Shown piece after piece: positions 11,033 to 20,234 of a DNA stretch of 20,234 bases. Each line of letters opens with the position of its first letter. Positions within the stretch are counted from its first letter, which is position 1. The DNA is taken from NCBI GenBank assembly GCA_021464525.1, contig JADRCO010001329.1, positions 1 through 20,234 of the forward strand. The letters are read 5' to 3'. The notes beneath the pieces are model-generated. The model was not told where the DNA came from. It saw only the letters and a list, made by a program, of their open reading frames with translations, and did no database searches. This DNA comes from Rhizophagus sp. LPA8_4_AMF. Lineage: Eukaryota; Glomeromycota; Glomeromycetes; Glomerales; Glomeraceae. A program made the translations under genes and the position numbers.

Positions 11033-12140
11033 TTATTTCATGTTTAGGACCTTTATTGAATCTTGTTCCATAATAAGTTCGTCCATAATAAGTTCAATAC
11101 GCCACTAAAGTAAAATTTGCTTATCCCCTGCTGGTATTTTCGTTATGAATCGTCTTCAATGGAAATCATGACTACGTACTGTAAAAATTCATTCTGACGA
11201 TTTACGCTAAGATTAATAATATCATTTGATTTAAAAAATCCCGAGCTTTCTAATTATTTTACTACGATTTCCAATCTGTAACACTATATCATTGACCATT
11301 ACAACTCACTACTAAAGCAATAATTATTAATTAATTATTAGAGTAAATAAAATATTTAATTTAATAGCTTCTACGAGATTAGTCGTTGGGATTTGTGGGT
11401 ATAATATTCACGACCATATTCATATTCAATTAGGTTTATTCCAAGAAACATTTTGGGTTTGACATGTTGTAAAATTGAAAAGTATCAGTGCGAGTAGCTA
11501 ATTTTTTTATTATTACATAAAGAACTGAACTGTTTTTAATTTATGTAGGAATTTAACTAAATAAGCTTAAGCTATCAGAAAAAAATATAAATCAACAAAT
11601 TGCATAACATACCAATGAGAATTACTCCCAACTTCGTAACATAAATTTTCAATTGAGCTTAAATATGTTCCAGTAGGAAAGTAGAAACATGTTTCACAAA
11701 ATTCAAAGCAACAATAGACTCATCTCTAGTTAACTTTGATTCTTCTGTCCAAAATTTTTATTATTCGTTAATTGAATTCACATCATTCATTTCTTGTAAA
11801 ACAATATCAAAATTATATTATGTAAGAAGTGATTTATGAATATATTTCTTTTCTTTACAACATAATTTGTGAAAATTTAAGTAAATTTTGATGTATTGCC
11901 ACCTTTTCTTTCAGGAATATATTCCAATGATTGTAGCATTTTTTTCATTTGTGTTTTTGAACATTGTAAATGATACATCTTTTCTAAGTGCATCATAAAG
12001 TTTTTTAATATCATCAATTTGTTCAGAAAATTATTGGTGGAATTTACAACAAGAACTGTACAATATTTGTTATGTGAAGTTTTTAAGACCTTTCATCAAT
12101 TCGTCATTCGTCTGGGTGATAATTTCCATCATATTTGTTT
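11033..12140 (-). pseudogene. Array copy 5, eroded Gag-like/MIR gene
   Basis: The micro-exon at 11104 downward reads WRIELI (TGT changed to CGT) after a TTTAG acceptor. It is followed by a duplicated stretch in which GAACTTATTATG occurs twice. Exon 3 (about 11125-11300) has lost its donor region and much of the FQEVVCHNERLGG segment. Exon 2 (about 11365-11530) is shortened. Exon 1 (about 11610-12140) has deletions that remove the IEEQ segment and an interrupted start: antisense CCATCATATTTG without the following start codon. Many frame breaks make a product implausible. Confidence 0.75.
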
Positions 12141-13004
12141 TTTTTGTTAAAAAATTGATGATAAATACAAAAAAGTGAAATCTTTAGAAATAAGAAAATC
12201 CAAAATATTTACCTTTATTGTGCAAAGTCTAGGGAAGGACGACGGATCGAACCATTTCCTCTTCTCACACATCACCAAAACTTCAGTTCTTGAATAATTT
12301 ACTCTTTTGAGAAATTCCTGTTGTCAACACTATTAAGGAGCAGAAAAACCTGTCTTCTCAAACGCTGGAATAAAATAAAAAATAAAATAAAATAAAATAA
12401 CAATAAATAAAAAAAGTTTCATAATTTGTATTCAAGTTCTAGGATGGACCACTTGATATTATGATATCTCTAGAAATTGGTTGATTGAAATTTCTTTTCC
12501 ACCTAGTACTAACCATACTAATTTTTTTTTTTTTTTATCTTTTATAGATCTTATGAATTTCGTCTAATACAAGGAAAGCGGTATGGATTCTATTCATTGT
12601 TCAGTTCTTTTGGAATTGTTAGCCAAATAAATAACAGTTCCGGCTCCAACAAGCGTCAGTATTCTAAAGATTATCCACAGTCGGCGGACTGCCTCAAAAA
12701 TATAGGTAATTGCAACATTGGTAATCTATATACAGTAGAGTAGTAGACTAAGAAACATTTCAACTTTCTGTTAAAAATACAAATTAAGTGTGAGAAATAA
12801 CCCTTAAATACTAACGGCTGATGGTTGTTTTAAGTCAAAAAATAGAATTGAATTTTTTAATTCAATGAATAAAAGATTGGCTTTTATTTGAAATTTGATA
12901 AACTCAACATAATTGGAAAGACAGGATACTTTTAAAGATAAAAATTCATGATTCATGAAAATTAATTTCTTTAACAAATAAAACTTGATTAACAACACTT
13001 AGTC
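12141..13004. other. Spacer with GC-richer, coding-like islands
   Basis: Two islands are less AT-rich than everything around them: about 12230-12370 and about 12560-12725. On the minus strand 12725-12594 is open for 43 codons and contains a basic, then hydrophobic segment (AVRRLWIIFRILTLVGAGTV), as in a membrane anchor or organelle-targeted N terminus. It has a TATATAG just upstream that could be an acceptor. Minus-strand stretches at about 12370-12295 and 12280-12215 are also short open pieces. No complete gene could be assembled and no family was recognised. Simple-sequence AAAAT repeats lie at about 12370-12415 and a T-run at about 12521-12537. Confidence 0.3.
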
Positions 13005-14361
13005 TTAGGTCCAATTATATTGCTTAATAAGCTCAATACACCACTAGAAAAGAAGGTTAAGTATTAAAACAAGACATAAATAATAAAAATAAGTCAATTA
13101 CTAATAGCAAGTTATCATTATAATTTACTTACTTCATCATTTCCTCCTAATATCTCATTATGACAACAAACTTCTTGAAAGGTATCGTTTTCAATAGTAA
13201 ATCGAACATCATGGCTAAGTAAATATTCAATTTGTCCATTTGAAATAGGATTATTGTTTTTATCATGCGTTTTTTTAATGCTGAGATTAATAATATCATT
13301 TGATTTTAAAAATCCCTGATGACTTTCTACTTTAGCATGATTAAACTCCCAATTCTTAACCACATTAAGTTTATTACAACCAACTGAAATAATAAATAAT
13401 GTAATAATTATTATTAGAGTAAATAAAACAAATAACAAAATATTAAATATTAACCTTCTGAGTTATTAGTTGATGGAGACGTATGGTGAAGACACATATC
13501 ATCATCATCATTATTATCCCAAATACTGTAGTGAAAAGAACTGCCACAATTTATTCCAAGGAACATTTTGGATTTATCATGTTTCAAAGTTATAAAAGTA
13601 TCGGTGTAACTAATTAATTCTTTATTAGATTTAATCTTCCATAAAGAATTTGAACCAGGCCCTGTACTCCCCACGAAAACCTAAATTATAGAAATTTCAT
13701 TAAATATTTTATGTTATCATGAAAAATAAAAGATAAATAAATAATCAAATTATAAAACATACCAATTGTGTTTTACTTCCAGTTTTGTAACATAAATCTT
13801 CAATTGAACTTAAATATTTTCCCGTAGCAACATGTTTCAAAGCTACAATAGACTTATTTACAATTAAATTTGACAAATATATAGCAAAATCTTCAAATTC
13901 TTTAATTAATTTATTTTTTGAATCAACATTTTCCATTTTTTTATAAAATTCAATTGAAATAGAATCTAAATGATTCATCGGGGAAGTGACTTATAAAGTT
14001 ATTTTTTTTGTTCTTCTATATCATTAATTTCTGCATTATAACATAGCTTCCTAAATTTTGAAATAAATTTTGAAGTATTACCACCTTCATTTTCAGGGAC
14101 ATATTTTAATGATTGCAACATTCTTTTATTTGTATTTTTAAATACTGTGAATGAAATATCTTCTTTGAGTACATTAAGAAGTTTTTCAGGATTATCAATC
14201 ACATCAACTGCATTATCTGGAAGTGAAATAATAGGATCTACAAGCGAAATAGCAATTCTCATAAGATTAACATAACTAATATTCTTAAGTGCAAAATATC
14301 TTCCCATGTCATTTATCCATTCGGTTGGGTGAATATTTCCATCATATTTTGGAAAATCCAT
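13005..14361 (-). pseudogene. Array copy 6, almost intact Gag-like/MIR gene with a stop and frameshift in exon 1
   Basis: Exons by paralogue alignment: 14361-13763 (interrupted), 13680-13455, 13383-13133, 13043-13005. The start MDFPKYDGNIHPTEW matches other copies. An in-frame ATG twelve bases earlier (14373) would add MKEK. In exon 1 the Tyr codon after EEQKK is TAA (13999-14001), and a few codons later a 4-nt deletion relative to copy 4 shifts the frame. Reading resumes at NHLDSISIEFYKKMENVDS. Downstream everything is clean: VALKHVATGKYLSS, exon 2 from VFVGSTGPG with an Asp-rich stretch (DNNDDDD), exon 3 with GFLKSNDIINL and FQEVCCHNEILGGNDE, and micro-exon WCIELIKQYNWT. Splice sites are all intact, so inactivation is recent, or the two halves are separate products, which I consider less likely. 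Confidence 0.75.
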
Positions 14362-15182
14362 TTTTTCCTTCAATATCGGGGGAAAAATGTTGTATAAATT
14401 ATCGTTATAGATCTGATAAAAATATTCTCACTTTATATAATAATGTGCTTGAAAGTGAAAAAAATTACGCATCAGTATGAATTTCCCCAAAATCTTGAAT
14501 ATTTATAACTAACATGAATCAGCTTACCAGTTTTAAACAAGATTAGCCCAAAGGTTAGCCTAATATGTCAAGCATGGTATCACCATATTGATCTTCTTAT
14601 TTAATCGGGTTTAAATTTTTTTAAAATACTTGTATTGTAAAACTTATTTCATATGAAATATTGTGACTCATCATACACCTCATCTGTTTAATCATACAGT
14701 TATTAATAAACATTTAGGATAAAAAAAGAAAAGAATCAGTATTTTTCTTAATATCTTAACATTTTAATTACAGTTTGACCTAACCAAATAATGTTTTATA
14801 ATCCTTAATAACTAGGGAACGCAAACCGTTCGATACCGAACTGAGCGGACCCCTAAAAAAGCATGTCCAAATAAAATATTAATTTAATAATGATCGAGAA
14901 ATCTCCATAATATGCTATAACTGTGACTTATATTTTGGGCTAAACTAGTTTCCTAAAATGATCTGCACATATAAAAATAAAAGTCTGGACAAATTAGCCA
15001 CTTTTGATTCCACTCAGCCACCCAGCCCACCCATGTCTGATCATCTTAAAGATAAATAAATTATATCTTTAAAATAATAAAATAAATAAACTGGTAGATA
15101 AACTAAAAAATATACTATACTAATCTATATTTAAATTAGGTTTCTGAAATATTTTTTATTAGGTGAAATATAGTCAAAACGT

Positions 15183-15238
15183 AATTAATCCGCAATTAAT
15201 TGCAGTATTGTGATACCACACTTAATTGCGGATTAATT
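15183..15238. repeat. Inverted repeat, 17-bp perfect arms with 22-nt loop
   Basis: AATTAATCCGCAATTAA (15183-15199) is the exact reverse complement of TTAATTGCGGATTAATT (15222-15238). It is followed at once by the TTGCGG tandem repeats, and CCGCAAT recurs near 15301. The cluster of GCGG words in AT-rich DNA suggests a transposable-element remnant or a protein-binding array. Confidence 0.7.
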
Positions 15239-15244
15239 GCATTA

Positions 15245-15274
15245 TTGCGGTAGTTGCGGAATTGCGGAATTGCG
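15245..15274. repeat. Short tandem TTGCGG(AA) repeat
   Basis: TTGCGG occurs at 15245, 15254 and 15262, and TTGCG again at 15270, with an 8-bp period (TTGCGGAA) over the last three. It adjoins the inverted repeat and uses the same GCGG word. Confidence 0.65.
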
Positions 15275-15434
15275 AATATCTGATATTTGGACTTCAAAAT
15301 CCGCAATAAGAATACCATATCTGTAATATCATAGTCCTTAGTCCCGATACAATCAATACCCCAAAATAAATGATAAGCCAATTAAGCCAAGATACCCGGA
15401 TCTCAGCCCACCATTTTATTCATATATATATATA

Positions 15435-15462
15435 CAGTATATCCAAAAGTGTTCGTATAGAA
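15435..15462. mobile_element. Possible Tc1/mariner-type terminal sequence
   Basis: TA followed by CAGTATATCCAAAAGTGTTC has the layout seen at many Tc1/mariner ends (TA, CAGT, then CCAAAAGT). It follows a TATATA run. No matching opposite terminus or transposase was found within the window, so it may be a solo end or chance. Confidence 0.22.
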
Positions 15463-15576
15463 AGTTCTAAAATAAATCCCGAATAAAGTTTTATTGCTCA
15501 AATTAATGCCCCCCAAAAAATAAATTTCTGTATTGTTCCTCCTACTAAAAAATATATAAATTAATTTTACCGTATA

Positions 15577-18500
15577 ATGAATCAACATACGACTATCACA
15601 ATCAAAGAAGATTCGCCGATAACTAAAATTGCAATTTCTCCACAGTCAAGATACGTCGTAACATATAGTCAAGAAGATAAATCCTTTGTTGGATGGTGTA
15701 GTAAAAATACCCGAATGGAAGATTCTATTGCCAAATATATTAATATACGTTCTCTTATCGGATTGCTTTTTGGTAATAAAGACGGACAAGATGATGATAA
15801 TAATGATTATTCGGGACCACTTATTGTTGACAATAAAGTCCAACCATATAATTTAAATTTAGATGGTTCGGATTATATAGTCTCTGATGATAAGATCATA
15901 ATTTATGAGGATAATGATGAATTAGGTAAATTTTGTTATTCTTCAAAATGTATGTCGTAATTTAAGAGTTTTAATTTGTTGATAAGAAAAATTTTTCCTT
16001 TTCTGTAGCAATTTTCTACGATATGAAAAATGAAAAGGAAATTCGTCTCAATTCAAGTTTAAATAAATATGCTGATTATAAATATAAATTTAACTTCCCA
16101 TATTACAAGTTTACAAATTTTCTTACTAGTGGAGATTTAGCTACTTATAATATTATTGAAAGTAAAGGATCTAAGAATCAAATGATAAGCAGAAGATCGG
16201 TTCTTTTAATTTATTCTTCGAATACTACTAAAGATAATATCTGGGAATGCAAATATTCACATGAATTCGACAATATGGATGCAATAGAAATTAGTTGTGG
16301 TGGAATAACCAATGACAGGTTATGGACGTTATCGTTATCAAAAAATACCATATTTATATTAGATTTATTAACATTCCAATATCGGAAAATTCCGCTAGAG
16401 ATAAAAGTATGTATATATTGTATCACTTTAGTATCAATATTATTAATTTCAGTCTTTTAATTCTTTTAACTTTTTTTATGTTTACAGGAAAAAGTAATAG
16501 ATACCAAAATGGTAGAATTAAAATTTCTTAAATCGTTAATGATTATAAGTATTAAAGACATACATTATATTTATTCAAATAGGATGGATTTTCCAATTAA
16601 CATTATTGAGGGATCAAATTTGGAGAATTCCGTCAAATACAATAACTTAATAAAACCTTTTCTTGAAGCTAGTAATAATTATAGTCACTTTAATTGCTTT
16701 AAGAATATTCAATTTAGATTAAATGATCAAAAGGCTTTTAGAGTATTAGATGAAAAACCATGGATGATTAATATGAAAAAGTGCGACTTGGAAACTCATA
16801 TAATTAATAACAACTATATTGATTCAGAAAAAATGAACAACAATAAAGACTTAATTAATGAAAACATCTTTTACAATATAGGAAACCAATTTACTACAAC
16901 ACAAGATGAAAATGAATTTATAAAAAAGTACATTATACCAAATTTAATATACTCAAATGAAAATCAAAATGAATATGATATGAGATTAACAATCAAAAAT
17001 GGTGAATTTATTTTAAAAGCTTTTATTAATAATTCATCTCAAAATAAACCTTTGTCTTCATATAACATTAGGTACTCTAAAAATCGGAAATATATATTTT
17101 TAGATAATAATACTCATATTTTATATGATGATACAGAGTTACATATATACACTTTCAACATTGAATTTAAAAAGATCGAGTTGCAACTTTGTTACAATAT
17201 TAAATTCCTTAAATATGCAATCAAGCTTTATAATAACAATAAACCAGATGCTTTAGAAATTGATGAAATTAAAGAAATAGCTCAACCTACAAATAATGAG
17301 CGATTAAAAAAGCAATGGATTCTTTATGCAATAAATCAAAATTACTTTCTAGTATATTATGGAGAAAAATTCTTAAAATCAGCAATAAAGCAACATAATA
17401 TAGAGTTAATAGAATTGATCTATACCAAAACTTTTGAATATTTCAAAGAAAATCCAAATAATAATATTCACATATTATCACTGATATGTAAGAATATGCC
17501 ATATTTAAATCAAAATTATTCTGGATTTTTATCAAAATATTATAATGAAATGAATTTGTTTCCAGATTCTTCAAATTCAAGCATGATTTATAATAATCTT
17601 CAACATCTTTATTCTTATCATAATGAATTAAAAATACCTAAAAATACATTAATATATTACTCTCTTCATAAATTTAAATCATATATCTTGAATTTTCTTT
17701 ATCTATTACGAATATTTTCAAAGCCGTTAAAATTTTTGAAATCACGAATATATCTACTAGTATTATTTTTTAGTGTTATAAGGTACTCATTCACTTTTAT
17801 TCATGATACTGATATCATACTATATTGCACACTAGACGCCATCACTATTATTATTCTATACTTCAGGAAATATTGGAAATCACAGTCACAATTAATTTTC
17901 ATGATATGCATTGCCTTCATTGTCAATCCCAAATTAGCAAATATTATGATTGTAATGAATATATTCGCGAAAAAATATCATAAAGCACGTCTAATATCAA
18001 TATCTTTTACTTCTTTTATATATGTTATTGGCATTCTTGGCTTGATTATATATGTCGTCATTCATGGTTATAATGAAATTTTTATAATCATTTTAGTTTT
18101 TATATTTGTATACTTTATAAAATATTTTGAATCACTTAAATTTCAATTAGCATTTCTAATATTATTAAATACTGGCTATGTTCTTTATTTATTAACATAT
18201 TTTTCATCTTTAAAATCAAATATTTTGTTTGATTTATTCAAAATTCCATTTGCATTTGGAATATCCATATCCGTCATACTCTTTATTGTTTGCGCATTTT
18301 TTATCAAATTCATCTTTAATGAACAACAAATAAGACCAAAACGTACATTTTTAGTTCCATTTCCCGGTTATATGACATATCCAAAAGATTATAATATTTT
18401 TAAAGAATTATTTATCTATCCTCAATCAAGCCCTTTTACAAAAACACACAATAATGATCTTTATAAAACTTGGAATGGTGAAGCCATTATTAATTTTAAA

Positions 18501-19775
18501 TGGAGAGTGTTTGGTGGATATTATTATGCGGGAATCTGGGTTTTATTTATAATTTACCTTGCATGTTTTACAATGGCATCAATTCCTTATGACATTTTTA
18601 ATGAGGAAAATAGAAAAAAGCTTTTCATTTTATCAATTATTCTTGGATTCATTCACTTATTATTTGAATTTCGTCAATTTATTTGGAGTCCGAATAGATG
18701 GATATCTGATATATGGAATTTGTTTGGTAATTACGTTTATTTTAATAATGTTTTTTTTTTAAAAAAAAAATAAAATAGTTGATATTTATTAATAATTAAT
18801 TTATATAGATCTTAGTGCATATCTTGTACCTGTCTTAACTTCTATATACTGTTATAGAAATAAAGAAAGTACAGACTATAAAGAAGCTATTTCAGTTTCA
18901 TGTCTTTTGCTTGATTTAAAATTTTTACTTTTCTTTAGAGCTTTTGAATCTTTTGGAATTTATTTTGCTATTATAATAGGAGTTGCTAAAAGAATTGTTT
19001 CTTTTCTTTTTATTATACTTATCATTTTATTTGGTTTTGCACATACATTTTTTATATTGTTAAAACCAAAATCTGATCATGAACGAGATTTGACTGATTC
19101 TAATAATCCTTGGTCACTTACAAAAAAATATCACCAAGTAACAGAAGATGAAAATATTGCCAATATTACAACCTTAATTGAAGAACCTGATAGTAACACA
19201 AATTTATTTTCTAATTACCCTAATTCACTTCTTTCTATGTATTTATTTCTTACAGGTATGTTTTAAAAAGCAAAATAATTAACTAATTTATTATTATCAA
19301 TATTTACTAATTATTACTATTTAATAATAGGAGACAGAAACTCTTTATCAGCGTGGTCACCAAATGATAATCCATTAATGATAACATTGATGATAGTATT
19401 TTCATTTGTTATTGTCATATATCTTATGAATTTATTCATCGGATTATTGAATATGGCTATTGAGGCGGATAATAATCGAGCGTCTTATTTAGCACAAAAA
19501 GTATTGGTTAGTAATGATTGTAATTAATTTTAAGCTACAATTGATTCTGAAATTTAACTTGTTTTTTGTAATTTTTTCATAGATTCTTAGAGAAATTGAA
19601 TTATTTTATTTATTTCCGAATCAAAGACGTTGGAAAACTTGGTTCCCTGATATTATGTAATTAGTTTCCTTCTATTAATATTAAATATTATTCAAAAATA
19701 TTAAAATTCTTTCTATTTTGCAGTTATTATTATGCAGACGTTGACAAAATCGTTAAAGTTAATGAAAAACAATAA
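15577..19775 (+). CDS. TRP-like ion channel (Ion_trans type) with beta-propeller-like N terminus, seven exons
   Basis: Exons: 15577-15949, 16009-16406, 16488-18726, 18809-19255, 19331-19506, 19583-19656, 19724-19775. The phases join cleanly into 1252 residues. All introns begin GT and end AG (59-82 nt). Residues 1-257 start with ITKIAISPQSRYVVTYSQEDKSFVGW, a WD40-like blade, followed by an acidic patch near 67-78. Residues about 300-660 are soluble and partly helical (ankyrin-like in feel, not proved). From about 678 hydrophobic segments follow in series to about 870, then about 935-955, 968-985, 1004-1018 and 1055-1085. The pore loop reads YLFLTGDRNSLSAW around 1148-1160, and the last helix is IVIYLMNLFIGLLNMAIE (about 1178-1195). 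The tail has EIELFYLFPNQRRWKTWFP, then YYYADVDK. This is the plan of the large cation-channel family expanded in mycorrhizal fungi. Ion and gating are unknown. If intron 3 is not spliced, the frame ends at 18773 in a Lys run before the pore. Confidence 0.82.
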
Positions 19776-20234
19776 GTTTTTCAAATGAAAGAAATAACTG
19801 CTGTTGGTGGTATGATCGGTAAAAGTCATGTGATTTACATACTAGCGCCAAGTGACACCAAAAAAACAATAAATGACTATTGTACTGATCAACATTCTCC
19901 ATGAACAAGAATAATGTGATAAATTAGTTGAAAATTGGGTTATATATTCCTTATGGAGTGATTGCTTCAGTTTTAACTCCCTTTAGATAGGTTTTGTTTA
20001 CTAAATATTTTATACCTCTGATTTACCCCTACATGAAGCAAGTCATAGTATCATCTTTCTAGAATAAAATAAAAATAAAAATAAAAAAATAAGGATAGCT
20101 GATTTCAATGGACTTACAATTTTTGTTAATGACTAAACACCAATGTATTTGTAATTATATAGGCTTATCCCTTCAATTTTCAAGGTAAAATTAGATTTAA
20201 AAAAATTTACTATTTTTAGAATATTTTAGCATCC
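19776..20234. other. 3' flank of the channel gene
   Basis: No further gene is supported. AATAAA-like words occur near 19867 and in the A-rich run at about 20063-20092, either of which could serve in polyadenylation. Confidence 0.5.

Larger units (their letters stand above)
3300..14660. repeat. Head-to-tail tandem array of seven Gag-like/MIR gene units
   Basis: Seven copies of one gene unit lie in the same (minus) orientation. Exon 1 starts are near 4931, 6638, 8295, 10154, 12140 and 14361, with an extra short relic near 10.4-10.7 kb. Spacing is about 1.5-2.2 kb. Homology covers all four exons, the introns' positions and phases, and flanking DNA on both sides. A stretch AATAAGCTCAATACACCACTA (antisense of the last exon and its acceptor) recurs with small changes at about 3627, 5325, 7097, 8834, 11087 and 13026. 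Copies range from intact to heavily eroded, as expected from tandem duplication followed by decay. Confidence 0.9.
14374..15576. other. Spacer between the array and the channel gene
   Basis: Its left part carries the 5' block shared with copy 4 (14523-14655). A small inverted repeat GTTCG/CGAAC lies near 14829-14842. The inverted and tandem repeats at 15183-15274 and a possible transposon terminus at 15435 are listed separately. Short open frames here are not convincing. The 150 bp before the channel start codon are AT-rich, with TATATAAA at 15553-15560 too close to the ATG to be a usual TATA box. Confidence 0.5.

Noticed and set aside
12235-12275. GGATCGAACC, the complement of a tRNA B-box-like GGTTCGATCC
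   Set aside because: On the minus strand the T-stem does not pair beyond the first base pair, and no acceptor or anticodon arm can be drawn.
12804-12998. 64-codon minus-strand open frame
   Set aside because: Low-complexity Leu/Phe/Lys composition expected of AT-rich DNA, no paralogue, no splice context.
15183-15274. CRISPR-like spaced repeats
   Set aside because: Repeat units are only 6-8 bp without unique spacers of regular length, and the genome is eukaryotic in style.
15196-15588. Two 61-codon minus-strand open frames upstream of the channel
   Set aside because: They overlap repeats and the channel start, and their composition reflects AT-rich sequence; no recognisable motif.
16211-16531. 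Extra frames in channel exon 2 and across intron 2
   Set aside because: They overlap the phase-consistent channel exons or run through an intron; no support.

Overview
The window looks like nuclear DNA of an early-diverging filamentous fungus, most likely an arbuscular mycorrhizal fungus of the Rhizophagus type. It is extremely AT-rich, its genes are split by short introns (about 60-106 nt, GTAAGT/GTATGT donors), and it carries the kinase, MIR-domain and large cation-channel families that are expanded in such genomes. The organism is inferred from gene style, not proved.

Layout: (1) 1-483, plus strand: the 3' end of a protein kinase gene cut by the window edge. (2) 484-3606: gene-poor AT-rich DNA with a strong foldback inverted repeat and nested hairpins near 2.8-3.0 kb, probably transposon-derived. 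(3) 3607-14361, minus strand: a head-to-tail array of paralogues of one four-exon gene. Each full copy encodes an N-terminal region resembling a Ty3/gypsy-type Gag capsid (PKYDGN...EW...GGNTSKF...F+.L...E+Q...L), followed by a C-terminal MIR-like beta-trefoil spread over four exons. Three copies read as intact (3607-4931, 5298-6638, 8806-10154). One is nearly intact but broken by a stop and a 4-nt deletion (13005-14361). Two are eroded (about 7090-8295 and 11033-12140) and one is a short relic (about 10382-10675). All but the relic keep a recognisable last micro-exon encoding W-C/R-I-E-L-I, which is easily missed because a stop codon lies just after the exon 3 donor. (4) 14374-15576: spacer with an inverted repeat, a short GCGG tandem repeat and a possible Tc1/mariner-type terminus. 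(5) 15577-19775, plus strand: a complete seven-exon gene for a 1252-residue TRP-like ion channel with a beta-propeller-like N terminus, many membrane segments and an LTGD pore-loop motif. (6) 19776-20234: AT-rich 3' flank.

The most interesting item is the array. It combines an apparent Gag-like domain fused to a MIR module, tandem duplication with birth and death of copies, mosaic similarity that suggests gene conversion, and upstream blocks shared by some copies. No functional link among kinase, Gag/MIR array and channel is shown by the sequence. Exon borders were worked out by eye from phase, splice signals and agreement between paralogues.
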